A stretch of DNA of 64,000 bases from Pseudomonas laurylsulfatiphila (lineage in GTDB: Bacteria > Pseudomonadota > Gammaproteobacteria > Pseudomonadales > Pseudomonadaceae). The stretch spans positions 62,001 through 126,000 of the forward strand of contig NZ_NIRS01000010.1 of the NCBI RefSeq assembly GCF_002934665.1, written 5' to 3'. Position numbers and translations under genes: made by a program. The notes below the pieces were generated by a model that did not search any database, had not been told where the DNA came from, and was given only the letters and a program-made list of their open reading frames with translations. Shown piece by piece: positions 36,097 through 46,154 of the stretch (positions within the stretch are counted from its first letter, which is position 1; every line of letters begins with the position of its first letter).

Positions 36097-37052
36097 ATTT
36101 GCGTTCCCTGCTGCGCTCCGGCCTCTGTCTCGTGATGCTGTCGGGCTGCGGCCAAGCCTTGGCCGAAGCCACCCATTACCCGCTGACAGTCAAAAGCTGC
36201 AACCGCGAAGTGACCTTCACCAAAGCACCGCAACACGCCCTCAGCCACGACATCAACATGACCCAGATGATGCTCGCCCTCGGCCTCAAGCCGCGGATGG
36301 CCGGCTACAGCGGCGTCAGTGGCTGGAAGGCCGTGACATCCGACATGCAGTCGCTGCTCGACGGTCTGCCGGAGCTGGCGGCCAAGTACCCGTCGGTGGA
36401 AACCCTGCTCGATGCCAACGTCGATTTCCTCTTCGCCGGTTGGGACTACGGCATGCGCGTCGGCGGCGATCTCACTCCGCAGACCCTGCAGCCGCTGGGC
36501 ATCAATGTGTACGAGCTGAGCGAATCCTGCGCCTTCGTGATGAAGCGCCCACCGGCCAGCCTCGAGGATACCTACAACGACCTGCGCAACCTCGGCAGGA
36601 TCTTCGACGTGCAGGACCGCGCCAACGCCCTGGTCGCCCACATGCAGGCGCAAGTGGCGGACATTCGCAAAACCCTGCCCGCGCAAAGACCGCGGGTCTT
36701 CCTGTACGACAGCGGCGAAGACCGAGCCATGACCTCAGGCCGCCTGGGCATGCCACAAGCACTGATCGACGCCGCTGGCGGGCGCAACATCCTCGAGGAA
36801 GTCGACGCAAGCTGGACCCGGGTCAACTGGGAAAGCGTGGTCGAACACAACCCGCAGGTGATCGTGATCGTCGACTACAGCGAAATCACCGCCGAACAGA
36901 AGATTCAGTTCCTGCTGGCCAACAAGGCCCTGCAATCGGTGGAAGCGATCAAGCACCAGCGCTTCATCGTCATCCCGTACGTGCAGGCCACGCCGGGGAT
37001 CGATAACGTGCTGGCGGTCGCCACCCTGGCCAAGGGCTTCCACAGCGAATGA
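36093..37052 (+). CDS. ABC importer periplasmic binding protein, BtuF/FepB type
   Basis: Periplasmic protein of 319 aa. The N-terminus has a signal sequence with LSGC (~15-18), a possible lipobox, and an alternative cleavage at QALAEA. The Peripla_BP_2 fold is recognised from the early APQHALSHDINMTQMMLALGL, the central VETLLDANVDFLFAGWDYGM and the late IDNVLAVATLAKGFHSE. It would hand the ligand to the permease next to it. Overlaps its neighbours by four bases on both sides, so the three genes are one translational unit. Confidence 0.88.
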   Translation: MNLRSLLRSGLCLVMLSGCGQALAEATHYPLTVKSCNREVTFTKAPQHALSHDINMTQMMLALGLKPRMAGYSGVSGWKAVTSDMQSLLDGLPELAAKYPSVETLLDANVDFLFAGWDYGMRVGGDLTPQTLQPLGINVYELSESCAFVMKRPPASLEDTYNDLRNLGRIFDVQDRANALVAHMQAQVADIRKTLPAQRPRVFLYDSGEDRAMTSGRLGMPQALIDAAGGRNILEEVDASWTRVNWESVVEHNPQVIVIVDYSEITAEQKIQFLLANKALQSVEAIKHQRFIVIPYVQATPGIDNVLAVATLAKGFHSE

Positions 37053-38059
37053 TCAACCGTCGCTACGCCCTGTTGCTGATCGCCCTCGGTGCCCTGTTGC
37101 TGGTGTCGTGCGTGGTGTCCCTGGGTTTCGGCCCGGCGCGGGTACCGCTGGACGTGGTGTGGCGCATCCTGTTGCACAAACTGTTCGGCTTCGGTGTGCC
37201 GCACTGGAATCCCGGGCAGGAGCATATCGTCTGGCTGATCCGCGTCCCGCGCATGCTGCTCGGCGCGTTGGTGGGCGCCGGGCTGGCTTTGATCGGCGCG
37301 GTGCTGCAAGCGGTGACGCGCAATCCGCTGGCTGACCCGCATTTACTCGGCGTCACGTCCGGCGCGACATTGGGCGCAGTGATCGTGGTGTTGCATGTCG
37401 GAGAAATCGTTGGCCTGCTGACCTTGCCGATCGCTGCCTTCATCGGTGCATTGCTGAGCATGCTGGTGGTTCTGATGATCGCCAGCCGCCACGGTCGCCT
37501 CGACAGTGACCGTCTGTTGTTGTGCGGCGTGGCGGTGTCGTTCGTGATGATGGCGATCGCCAATTTGTTGCTGTTCCTGGGCGACCATCGAGCCAGTTCG
37601 GCGGTGATGTTCTGGATGCTCGGCGGACTCGGGTTGGCGCGCTGGGAATTGCTGGCGGTACCGACAGCCAGTGTGTTGTTCGGGCTGGTGTTGCTGCTGG
37701 GCATGGCGCGACCGTTGAATGCGCTGATGGCCGGTGAGCAGACGGCCGTGACCCTGGGCCTGAATGCGCGCACCGTGCGCCTGCGGGTATTTCTGATTGC
37801 ATCGCTGATGACCGGGGTGCTGGTGTCGATCAGCGGCTCGATCGGCTTTGTCGGGCTGATGGTGCCGCACATCGCGCGGCGTCTGGTCGGGGCTGAACAC
37901 CGAAGAGTGTTGCCGGTGTGCGTGTTGCTCGGCAGCGTGTTTCTGGTCTGGGTCGACGTTGCTGCCCGGACGATGATTGCTCCGGAGGACTTGCCTATTG
38001 GTGTGGCCACGGCGGCGATTGGCGGGTTGTTCTTCATCGGTTTGATGCGACGTCGTTAA
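37049..38059 (+). CDS. ABC importer permease, FecCD/BtuC type
   Basis: Inner-membrane permease of 336 aa with eight to ten helices. It has the family signatures VPRMLLGALVGAGLALIGAV, QAVTRNPLADPHLLGVTSGA and GSIGFVGLMVPHIARRLVG. It completes the ATPase/binding protein/permease unit. The 200 bp after it hold a GCGAGT/ACTCGC inverted repeat near 38165-38194 but no gene. Confidence 0.92.
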   Translation: MINRRYALLLIALGALLLVSCVVSLGFGPARVPLDVVWRILLHKLFGFGVPHWNPGQEHIVWLIRVPRMLLGALVGAGLALIGAVLQAVTRNPLADPHLLGVTSGATLGAVIVVLHVGEIVGLLTLPIAAFIGALLSMLVVLMIASRHGRLDSDRLLLCGVAVSFVMMAIANLLLFLGDHRASSAVMFWMLGGLGLARWELLAVPTASVLFGLVLLLGMARPLNALMAGEQTAVTLGLNARTVRLRVFLIASLMTGVLVSISGSIGFVGLMVPHIARRLVGAEHRRVLPVCVLLGSVFLVWVDVAARTMIAPEDLPIGVATAAIGGLFFIGLMRRR

Positions 38060-38260
38060 CGCCATGTTTAATTAAAATAAACTTCAAAACTGCATGTATG
38101 CCTGGAAAAACCCCGTATTGAGTTAACGCTTAACAAATCCATTACCACGCTCATACTCCGCCCCCGCGAGTTGAATAATAAAAAACACTCGCGCACTTCA
38201 ATGACGATTATTCCTACACCTTAATCGTCACAACTCTTACAAGAGCGGAAAGAGGTAACC

Positions 38261-38683
38261 ATGTTCAAAAAACTCATCATATCCATCGCACTTGTTTCAA
38301 CACCTGCATGGGCAGCCAAGCCACCCTTTACTGGCGTTGACCACAGCGGCCGATATCAATGCACCGGAATGGACAGCCATATCGGTGCGTTTGAAGGTGT
38401 GGTCGACATGAAACTCAATGCCGAACAAAGTACCGGCGAACATGGCGCCTACGGTTTTACCCTGACGTTGCTCGACAACTCCCGGTATGACGGCTTTGCC
38501 GCTGCCAACTCGAGTTCCCTGGCGATTTACTTTGCCCATACGGATCCGTCGCTCAAGGATTACGGTGTCGGAATTGCGAACTTCGCTTCCACGCCCGACG
38601 GGAAAACTTCATTCACCAAGTACTACTACGGCCCGGAGTACGAAGGTGGCGGGCATGGTTTTGAAACCTGCATCAAAAGCTGA
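38261..38683 (+). CDS. Small secreted protein of unknown function
   Basis: 140 residues with a clear signal peptide (1-18, ending PAWA) and AGAGGTAA just before the ATG. The mature part has two cysteines (in YQCTGMDSH and FETCIKS) that could form a disulfide. It is a compact beta-rich domain without recognised motifs. It is slightly AT-richer than its neighbours. No function is proposed. Confidence 0.75.
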   Translation: MFKKLIISIALVSTPAWAAKPPFTGVDHSGRYQCTGMDSHIGAFEGVVDMKLNAEQSTGEHGAYGFTLTLLDNSRYDGFAAANSSSLAIYFAHTDPSLKDYGVGIANFASTPDGKTSFTKYYYGPEYEGGGHGFETCIKS

Positions 38684-38701
38684 ACCGATGCGCCGCTGAC
38701 C

Positions 38702-38792
38702 CTGTGGGAGCGAGCCTGCTCGCGATGGCGGTCTTTCTGTCGGTGCAGATGTTGTCTGACCCAGCGCTTTCGCGAGCAGGCTCGCTCCCACA
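38702..38792. repeat. REP pair, GCGAGCAGGCTCGC family
   Basis: Inverted copies CTGTGGGAGCGAGCCTGCTC and its reverse, ~45 bp apart. Confidence 0.9.
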
Positions 38793-38920
38793 ATTGAGCG
38801 ATGCTGCCCGCCCCAATCTGGCGCAACGCTTCGCACCAACACGCCTGCCGCGATCCTTCATGGTGCGCCACCAATCCGCACAACCGCTCTAAAACGCCAT
38901 TCCCGTACCTTTCCCCGACC

Positions 38921-38936
38921 GGGCACAGCCCTTGCT
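38921..38936 (+). promoter_or_regulatory. Sigma-54 promoter of urtA
   Basis: GGGCACAGCCCTTGCT fits TGGCAC-N5-TTGCA with the invariant GG and GC correctly spaced, 64 bp before the urtA ATG. This implies RpoN control, most likely NtrC-dependent under nitrogen limitation. Confidence 0.85.
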
Positions 38937-39000
38937 AAAGACCCTTCAGTAGTCCGCATCTGCCAACCAAGAAAACTCATAAGTTCATGGAGATCGCACA

Positions 39001-40266
39001 ATGAAGCGTCGCAGTTTGATCAAGGCTTTCACTCTCTCGGCATCCATTGCCGCAATGGGCATGACCTGGACCGTCCAGGCCGCCGAGACCATCAAGGTCG
39101 GTATTCTGCATTCGTTGTCCGGGACCATGGCGATCTCCGAAACGTCGTTGAAAGACATGGCGCTGATGACCATCGACGAGATCAACGCCAAGGGCGGCGT
39201 GAACGGCAAGATGCTGGAACCGGTGGTGGTCGACCCGGCGTCGAACTGGCCGCTGTTCGCCGAAAAGGGCCGTCAGTTGCTGACCCAGGACAAGGTCGCC
39301 GTGGTGTTCGGCTGCTGGACTTCGGTGTCGCGCAAATCGGTCCTGCCGGTGTTCGAAGAGCTCAATGGCCTGCTGTTCTACCCGGTGCAGTACGAAGGCG
39401 AAGAAATGTCGCCGAACGTGTTCTACACCGGCGCCGCGCCGAACCAGCAGGCGATCCCTGCCGTTGAATACCTGATGAGCGAAGAAGGCGGCAGCGCCAA
39501 GCGCTACTTCCTGCTCGGCACCGACTACGTCTACCCGCGCACCACCAACAAGATCCTGCGTTCGTTCCTGCACTCCAAAGGCGTGGCCGACAAGGACATC
39601 GAAGAGGTCTATACCCCCTTCGGTCACAGCGACTACCAGACCATTGTCGCCAACATCAAGAAGTTCTCGGCGGGCGGCAAGACCGCCGTCATCTCCACCG
39701 TCAACGGCGACTCCAACGTGCCGTTCTACAAAGAGCTGGCCAACCAGGGCCTGAAAGCCACCGATGTTCCGGTCGTGGCGTTCTCGGTCGGCGAAGAAGA
39801 ACTGCGCGGCATCGACACCAAGCCACTGGTGGGCAACCTCGCCGCGTGGAACTACTTCGAATCGGTCGAGAACCCGGTGAACAAGAAGTTCGTCGATGAC
39901 TGGAAAGCCTACGCCAAAAAACACAACCTGCCGGGCGCCGACAAAGCGGTGACCAACGACCCGATGGAAGCCACCTATGTCGGCATCCACATGTGGGCGC
40001 AAGCCGCCGAAAAAGCCAAATCCACCGACGTCGACAAAGTCCGCGAAGCCTTGGCCGGCCAGACCTTTGCCGCGCCGTCCGGTTACACGCTGACCATGGA
40101 CAAGACCAATCACCACCTGCACAAGCCGGTGATGATCGGTGAAATCCAGTCTGACGGTCAGTTCAACGTGGTGTGGCAGACCGAAGGACCGATCCGCGCC
40201 CAACCGTGGAGCCCGTTCATCCAGGGCAACGACAAGAAGCCGGAGTATGCGGTGAAGAGCAACTAA
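39001..40266 (+). CDS. urtA: Urea ABC transporter substrate-binding protein
   Basis: Periplasmic urea receptor of 421 aa. The N-terminus (MKRRSLIKAFTLSASIAAMG) is a signal peptide with a twin-arginine-like KRRS, cleaved near VQA. The mature domain starts ETIKVGILHSLSGTMAISE and has VVFGCWTSVSRKSVLPVFEE and YPVQYEGEE typical of UrtA. First gene of urtABCDE. Its own sigma-54 promoter and the downstream urease genes fix the substrate as urea. Confidence 0.95.
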   Translation: MKRRSLIKAFTLSASIAAMGMTWTVQAAETIKVGILHSLSGTMAISETSLKDMALMTIDEINAKGGVNGKMLEPVVVDPASNWPLFAEKGRQLLTQDKVAVVFGCWTSVSRKSVLPVFEELNGLLFYPVQYEGEEMSPNVFYTGAAPNQQAIPAVEYLMSEEGGSAKRYFLLGTDYVYPRTTNKILRSFLHSKGVADKDIEEVYTPFGHSDYQTIVANIKKFSAGGKTAVISTVNGDSNVPFYKELANQGLKATDVPVVAFSVGEEELRGIDTKPLVGNLAAWNYFESVENPVNKKFVDDWKAYAKKHNLPGADKAVTNDPMEATYVGIHMWAQAAEKAKSTDVDKVREALAGQTFAAPSGYTLTMDKTNHHLHKPVMIGEIQSDGQFNVVWQTEGPIRAQPWSPFIQGNDKKPEYAVKSN

Positions 40267-40312
40267 GCCACAGGATGTCGGGCCCGGGCATGGAGCCCAG
40301 GCCGACACAATA

Positions 40313-40396
40313 CCTGTAGGAGCTGGCTTGCCAGCGATCAGCACCACACGGCTCTGCCTGATGGACCGCCATCGCCGGCAAGCCGGCTCCTACAGG
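40313..40396. repeat. REP pair, CTGGCTTGCCAG family
   Basis: CCTGTAGGAGCTGGCTTGCC and its inverted partner between urtA and urtB; a possible mRNA hairpin that could uncouple urtA levels from urtBCDE. Confidence 0.9.
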
Positions 40397-40422
40397 GTCC
40401 GCGCATGACCAGGACATTTGAC

Positions 40423-41925
40423 ATGCCCACCGCCCTTTACCGCTTCATCCTCGCCCTCGCACTGCTGTTGCCGATGGCCACCCACGCCGGCGACGCCGAA
40501 GACTTCGTCGCCGCCAATCCCGTGCAGCAAGCCAAATTTCTGGAAGCCTGGGCCGCGCAGCCCGATCCGGCCCGTATCGAATTGATCAATGCCCTGCAGC
40601 AAGGCGAACTGACCATCGACGGGCAACCGAAAACCCTGCGCCTGAACAACCGCCTGCGGGGTCTGATCGACTCGGCCCTGGCCAGTCATCAGTTGCTCGC
40701 CGCCGACGCCAAAATCCGTCTCGCCGCCGCGCAGCAATTGCAGAAGAGCGCCAAACCGGCGCAGTTGAAATTCCTCGACCGGCAACTGGCGGACGAAAAG
40801 GATGAAGGCGTCCACGCAGCCCTCAGCCTGGCCCTGGCCAATCTGCAACTGGTCGACGGCGATCCGGCCGTGCGCCTCGCCGCGGTACGCCTTCTCGGTG
40901 AAACCGGCGATCCGCTGGCCCGCACCCGCCTCGAAAGCCTGCTGGAGCCGGGCGTTGAAACCGATGCGATGGTGCGCACCGCCGCTGAAACCAGCCTCGC
41001 CCAGGTCAAGCGCAAACTGCTGGTCGGCGAAATGCTGGGCCAGGCGTTTAGCGGCATGTCCCTCGGATCGATCCTGCTGCTCGCGGCATTGGGCCTTGCG
41101 ATCACCTTCGGCCTGCTCGGCGTGATCAATATGGCTCACGGCGAGATGCTGATGCTCGGCGCCTACTCGACCTATGTGGTGCAACTGATGTTCCAGCGCT
41201 TCGCCCCGCAGGCCATCGAGTTCTATCCATTGATCGCGCTACCCGTGGCATTTTTCGTCACCGCCGCCATCGGCATGGCGCTGGAGCGCACGGTGATTCG
41301 CCACCTCTATGGTCGTCCACTGGAAACCCTGCTCGCCACCTGGGGCATCAGCCTGATGCTGATTCAGCTTGTTCGGTTGCTGTTCGGCGCGCAGAACGTC
41401 GAAGTGGCCAACCCGGCCTGGCTGTCGGGCGGGATTCAGGTGTTGCCCAATCTCGTGCTGCCCTACAACCGCATCGTCATCATTGCCTTTGCGCTGTTTG
41501 TGGTAGTGCTGACCTGGCTGCTGCTGAACAAGACGCGCCTGGGCCTGAACGTGCGAGCGGTCACCCAGAATCGCAACATGGCCGCCTGCTGCGGCGTGCC
41601 CACCGGGCGCGTGGACATGCTCGCCTTCGGTCTTGGCTCGGGCATCGCCGGCCTCGGTGGCGTGGCCCTGAGCCAGATCGGCAACGTCGGCCCGGACCTC
41701 GGCCAGAGCTACATCATCGACTCGTTCCTGGTGGTGGTGCTCGGCGGTGTCGGCCAGTTGGCCGGTAGCGTGCTGGCGGCGTTCGGCTTAGGGATAGCCA
41801 ACAAGATTCTCGAACCGCAGATCGGTGCGGTACTCGGCAAGATCCTCATCCTCGCGCTGATCATTCTGTTCATCCAGAAACGTCCGCAAGGCCTCTTCGC
41901 ACTCAAAGGACGGGTGATCGACTGA
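40423..41925 (+). CDS. urtB: Urea ABC transporter permease UrtB
   Basis: Membrane permease of 500 aa of the branched-chain-amino-acid type. It has a signal segment (1-18), then an unusually long periplasmic N-terminal region (~20-205) with HEAT-like helical repeats, and about eight membrane helices. Family motifs are LGLAITFGLLGVINMAHGEM and GLGSGIAGLGGVALSQIGNV. ATG40423 is favoured because AGGA lies eight bases upstream; ATG40405 is possible. Its stop overlaps urtC (TGATG). Confidence 0.93.
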   Translation: MPTALYRFILALALLLPMATHAGDAEDFVAANPVQQAKFLEAWAAQPDPARIELINALQQGELTIDGQPKTLRLNNRLRGLIDSALASHQLLAADAKIRLAAAQQLQKSAKPAQLKFLDRQLADEKDEGVHAALSLALANLQLVDGDPAVRLAAVRLLGETGDPLARTRLESLLEPGVETDAMVRTAAETSLAQVKRKLLVGEMLGQAFSGMSLGSILLLAALGLAITFGLLGVINMAHGEMLMLGAYSTYVVQLMFQRFAPQAIEFYPLIALPVAFFVTAAIGMALERTVIRHLYGRPLETLLATWGISLMLIQLVRLLFGAQNVEVANPAWLSGGIQVLPNLVLPYNRIVIIAFALFVVVLTWLLLNKTRLGLNVRAVTQNRNMAACCGVPTGRVDMLAFGLGSGIAGLGGVALSQIGNVGPDLGQSYIIDSFLVVVLGGVGQLAGSVLAAFGLGIANKILEPQIGAVLGKILILALIILFIQKRPQGLFALKGRVID

Positions 41926-43000
41926 TGAACCAGCCCCTGCTCGTTACCGCGACCCAAAAAGCCGGCCCCAAAGTCTCGATTGCCATCGGCGCAGTGATCC
42001 TCATTGTGCTGCTGGCGTTACCGCTGCTGTCGCTGTTGCCGGCGGACAGCACACTGCACGTCTCGGCTTATACCTTGACGCTGGTGGGCAAGATTCTCTG
42101 CTATGCCATTGTCGCGTTGGCCCTCGATCTGGTCTGGGGCTACGCCGGTCTGCTGTCCCTCGGTCACGGCCTGTTCTTCGCCCTCGGCGGCTATGCCATG
42201 GGCATGTACCTGATGCGCCAGGCCTCGGGCGATGGCCTGCCGGCGTTCATGACCTTCCTGTCGTGGACCGAAATGCCCTGGTTCTGGACCGGCACCAGCA
42301 GCTTCCTCTGGACCCTGTGCCTGGTGGTATTGGCGCCGGGGTTGCTGGCGTTGGTGTTCGGCTTCTTCGCCTTCCGTTCGCGGATCAAGGGCGTGTACTT
42401 CTCGATCATGACCCAGGCCCTGACCTTCGCCGGCATGTTGCTGTTCTTTCGCAACGAAACCGGTTTTGGCGGCAACAACGGCTTCACCAACTTCCGCACG
42501 ATTCTCGGCTTTGGCATCACCGAGCCCGGCACCCGCGCGGTGTTGTTTTTCGCCACGGTGCTGTTGCTGGTGGCGAGCCTGTACATCGGCTGGCGCCTGG
42601 CGCAGAGCAAGTTCGGTCGGGTGCTGACCGCACTGCGCGATGCGGAGAACCGCCTGATGTTCTGCGGCTACGATCCGCGCGGGTTCAAGTTGTTTGTCTG
42701 GGTGTTGAGCGCGGTGTTGTGTGGCCTGGCCGGTGCGCTGTACGTGCCGCAAGTCGGCATCATCAACCCGAGCGAGATGTCGCCGACCAACTCGATCGAA
42801 GCGGCGGTGTGGGTCGCCCTCGGCGGTCGTGGCACCTTGATCGGTCCGTTGCTCGGCGCCGGCGTAGTCAACGGCATGAAGAGCTGGTTCACCGTGGCCT
42901 TCCCCGAGTACTGGCTGTTCTTCCTCGGCGCGCTGTTCATCGTCGTGACCCTGTACCTGCCCAAAGGCGTGATCGGTCTGCTGAAGAAAAGAGGTGAATC

Positions 43001-43004
<4 letters not shown>
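41925..43004 (+). CDS. urtC: Urea ABC transporter permease UrtC
   Basis: Second permease, 359 aa, about ten helices (LivM-like). It has CYAIVALALDLVWGYAGLLS, LGHGLFFALGGYAMGMYLM and SIEAAVWVALGGRGTLIGPL. It overlaps urtB (TGATG) and urtD (ATGA), so translation is coupled. Confidence 0.95.
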
Positions 43005-43870
<866 letters not shown>

Positions 43871-43887
43871 GGTTGCGAATACAGAAC

Positions 43888-43978
43888 CTGTAGGAGCTGG
43901 CTTGCCAGCGATAGCGATGGATCTTTCGACATTGATGTTGAATGTCATGGCCTCATCGCTGGCAAGCCAGCTCCTACA
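43888..43978. repeat. REP pair, CTGGCTTGCCAG family
   Basis: CCTGTAGGAGCTGGCTTGCC and its inverted partner between urtD and urtE, inside the operon. Confidence 0.9.
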
Positions 43979-44000
43979 AGGGATTGAGGGGAATTTGAAC

Positions 44001-44699
44001 ATGCTCCAAGTCGAAAAACTGCACCAGTACTACGGCGGAAGCCACATCCTGCGCGGCCTGACGTTTGACGTGAAAGTCGGCGAAGTCACCTGTCTGCTCG
44101 GGCGTAACGGCGTGGGCAAGACCACCCTGCTCAAATGCCTGATGGGCCTGCTGCCGGCCAAAGAAGGCGCGGTCAATTGGGAAGGCAAGCCGATCACCAC
44201 GTTCAAACCGCACCAGCGTGTGCATGCCGGCATTGCCTATGTCCCGCAGGGCCGGGAAATCTTCGGCCGCCTGACCGTCGAGGAAAACCTGCTGATGGGC
44301 CTGTCGCGTTTTCCCGGCAGCGAAGCGAAGGAAGTCCCGGCGTTTATCTACGAACTGTTCCCGGTGCTCTTGCAAATGAAGCAGCGGCGCGGTGGCGACC
44401 TGTCCGGCGGCCAACAACAGCAACTGGCCATCGGCCGCGCGCTGGCCAGTCGCCCTCGCCTGCTGATCCTCGACGAACCCACCGAAGGCATCCAGCCGTC
44501 GGTGATCAAGGAGATCGGTGCCGTGATCAAAAAACTCGCGGCCCGGGGTGACATGGCTATTCTGCTGGTGGAACAGTTCTACGATTTCGCCGCCGAACTG
44601 GCTGACCAATACCTGGTGATGTCCCGGGGCGAAATCGTGCAACAGGGGCGCGGTGAAAACATGGAAGCAGAAGGCGTGCGTGGGCTCGTTACCATCTGA
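44001..44699 (+). CDS. urtE: Urea ABC transporter ATPase UrtE
   Basis: LivF-like ATPase of 232 aa. Walker A is GRNGVGKTTLLKCLMG, the signature LSGGQQQQLAIGRAL and Walker B LLILDEPTEGIQPS. ATG44001 begins the family N-terminus MLQVEKLHQYYGGSHIL; the open frame upstream is REP sequence. Last gene of urtABCDE. Confidence 0.95.
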   Translation: MLQVEKLHQYYGGSHILRGLTFDVKVGEVTCLLGRNGVGKTTLLKCLMGLLPAKEGAVNWEGKPITTFKPHQRVHAGIAYVPQGREIFGRLTVEENLLMGLSRFPGSEAKEVPAFIYELFPVLLQMKQRRGGDLSGGQQQQLAIGRALASRPRLLILDEPTEGIQPSVIKEIGAVIKKLAARGDMAILLVEQFYDFAAELADQYLVMSRGEIVQQGRGENMEAEGVRGLVTI

Positions 44700-44726
44700 G
44701 GCGTCACGGTCCGCTCCATTTGACTA

Positions 44727-44775
44727 GGCACCAATTTGTCGCGCCGAAGCTGCAGCCGTGCACGCTATTGGTGCA
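44727..44775. promoter_or_regulatory. Paired NtrC-like enhancer sites upstream of ureD
   Basis: TGCACGCTATTGGTGCA (44759-44775) closely matches the NtrC consensus TGCACCN4TGGTGCA with near-perfect dyad symmetry. A weaker copy, GGCACCAATTTGTCGCG (44727-44743), is centred exactly 32 bp upstream, three helical turns away. Both precede the sigma-54 promoter at 44816. Confidence 0.8.
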
Positions 44776-44815
44776 CCCCAACACTCAACAGCCACCTCCT
44801 GCCTGAAAATCCTTG

Positions 44816-44831
44816 CGGCACAGCCTTTGCA
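44816..44831 (+). promoter_or_regulatory. Sigma-54 promoter of ureD
   Basis: CGGCACAGCCTTTGCA fits TGGCAC-N5-TTGCA with GG and GC elements correctly spaced, 33 bp before the ureD ATG and 41 bp after the strong NtrC-like site. Confidence 0.88.
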
Positions 44832-44864
44832 AACATCCTGACGACCTCTCGACAAGCATTGACT

Positions 44865-45704
44865 ATGACTCTTCCGGCTTCAGGCGTTTTGTTCACCCCC
44901 AGTTGGCACGCCGAACTGGAACTGGGCTACGCCCGATTCGACAACACCACGCGCCCGGTCCAGCGCCGGCACAAAGGCCCGCTGCGGGTACAAAAACACC
45001 TGTATGCCGAAGGGCCGGAAGTCTGCCAGCACATCATCGTCCACCCACCCGGCGGCATTGCCGGCGGCGATCGACTGGACATTTCGGCCAACGTCGAGTG
45101 CGATGCCTGGGCGCAAATCACCAGCCCCGGCGCGGCCAAGTGGTATCGCGCCGCTGGTCCCGCCTATCAGCAGCTGAATCTGAAGGTGGCGGCCGGTGCG
45201 ACACTGGAGTGGCTGCCCCAGGAGACGATCATTTTCAGTGCGGCCCAGGCTGAACTCAGCACCTCCATCGACCTTGAAGGCGATGCGCGCCTGTTCTACT
45301 GGGACGTCGTGGCCCTGGGCCGTCCGGCCAGTGGCGAGCGCTTCGACCTTGGGCATTTCCAGGCACGACTGGATGTCCGCCGCGACGGCCAGTTGCTCTG
45401 GCATGAACGTCAGCGCATTGTCGGAGCGGACGGTTTACTTGATTCGCCCATCGGGCTCGACGGGCAACCGGTGTTTGCCACGTTATTGGTGACGGGTGAG
45501 ATCGATAGCGAACTGCTGGAGCGCTGCCGCTCGCTGCGCAACGACGTGCGCGGGGACTTGACCCAGTTGCCGGGGTTGCTGGTTGCACGGAGCCTGGCGA
45601 GTGAGGCGTTGTTGGCGCGGGGCTGGCTGATTGATTTGTGGCGCTTGTTACGCCCTGCCCTGCTGGGTCGCGAGGCCGTGCCACCCAGAATATGGAACAC
45701 CTGA
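44865..45704 (+). CDS. ureD: Urease accessory protein UreD
   Basis: Scaffold protein of 279 aa that works with UreF and UreG to load nickel into urease. Typical segments are HPPGGIAGGDRLDI, ITSPGAAKWYRAAG and WLPQETIIFSAAQ. ATG44865 begins the conserved domain; the open frame to 44736 crosses the NtrC/sigma-54 region. First gene after the sigma-54 promoter. The partners ureE, ureF and ureG are not in this window; in P. aeruginosa they lie at a separate locus. Confidence 0.95.
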   Translation: MTLPASGVLFTPSWHAELELGYARFDNTTRPVQRRHKGPLRVQKHLYAEGPEVCQHIIVHPPGGIAGGDRLDISANVECDAWAQITSPGAAKWYRAAGPAYQQLNLKVAAGATLEWLPQETIIFSAAQAELSTSIDLEGDARLFYWDVVALGRPASGERFDLGHFQARLDVRRDGQLLWHERQRIVGADGLLDSPIGLDGQPVFATLLVTGEIDSELLERCRSLRNDVRGDLTQLPGLLVARSLASEALLARGWLIDLWRLLRPALLGREAVPPRIWNT

Positions 45705-45715
45705 ACACCGATCCC

Positions 45716-45789
45716 TTGTAGGAGCTGGCTTGCCAGCGATGCTTTTGGCGGCCTTGAGGTCCCCATCGCTGGCAAGCCAGCTCCTACAG
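45716..45789. repeat. REP pair, CTGGCTTGCCAG family
   Basis: CTTGTAGGAGCTGGCTTGCC and its inverted partner between ureD and ureA. Confidence 0.9.
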
Positions 45790-45842
45790 GTTATGTATTT
45801 ACAGATCCGAATATTTTTTATCTGCCCGGATGGACGCCAACA

Positions 45843-46145
45843 ATGGACCTGACCCCACGCGAAAAAGACAAGCTGCTGATCTTCACCGCCGGCCTGGTGG
45901 CCGAGCGGCGTTTGGCGCGCGGCGTGAAACTCAATTACCCGGAAGCCATGGCCTATATCTCCGCGGCCCTGCTCGAAGGCGCCCGTGACGGCCAGACCGT
46001 GGCCGACCTGATGCACTTCGGCACCACCCTGCTGACCCGCGAACAAGTGATGGAGGGTATCCCGGAAATGATCCCGGAAATCCAGGTCGAGGCCACCTTT
46101 CCCGACGGCACCAAACTGGTCACCGTCCACCAACCCATCGCCTGA
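45843..46145 (+). CDS. ureA: Urease subunit gamma
   Basis: 100-residue structural subunit of the nickel urease that hydrolyses urea to ammonia and carbamate. Motifs are MDLTPREKDKLLIFTAGLVA, NYPEAMAYI and GIPEMIPEIQVEATFPDGTK. It is separated from ureB by two acetyltransferase genes. Confidence 0.97.
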   Translation: MDLTPREKDKLLIFTAGLVAERRLARGVKLNYPEAMAYISAALLEGARDGQTVADLMHFGTTLLTREQVMEGIPEMIPEIQVEATFPDGTKLVTVHQPIA

Positions 46146-46154
46146 GGCCGCGCC

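Larger units (their letters stand above)
38684..39000. other. Intergenic region upstream of urtA
   Basis: Contains a REP pair (38702-38792), NtrC-like half-sites GCACCA (38833-38838) and TGGTGC (38861-38866), and a sigma-54 promoter (38921-38936). No gene is seen. Confidence 0.6.

Noticed and set aside
38833..38866. Full NtrC site upstream of urtA
   Set aside because: Only isolated half-sites (GCACCA, TGGTGC) too far apart to form the 17-bp dyad, so I list them as half-sites only.
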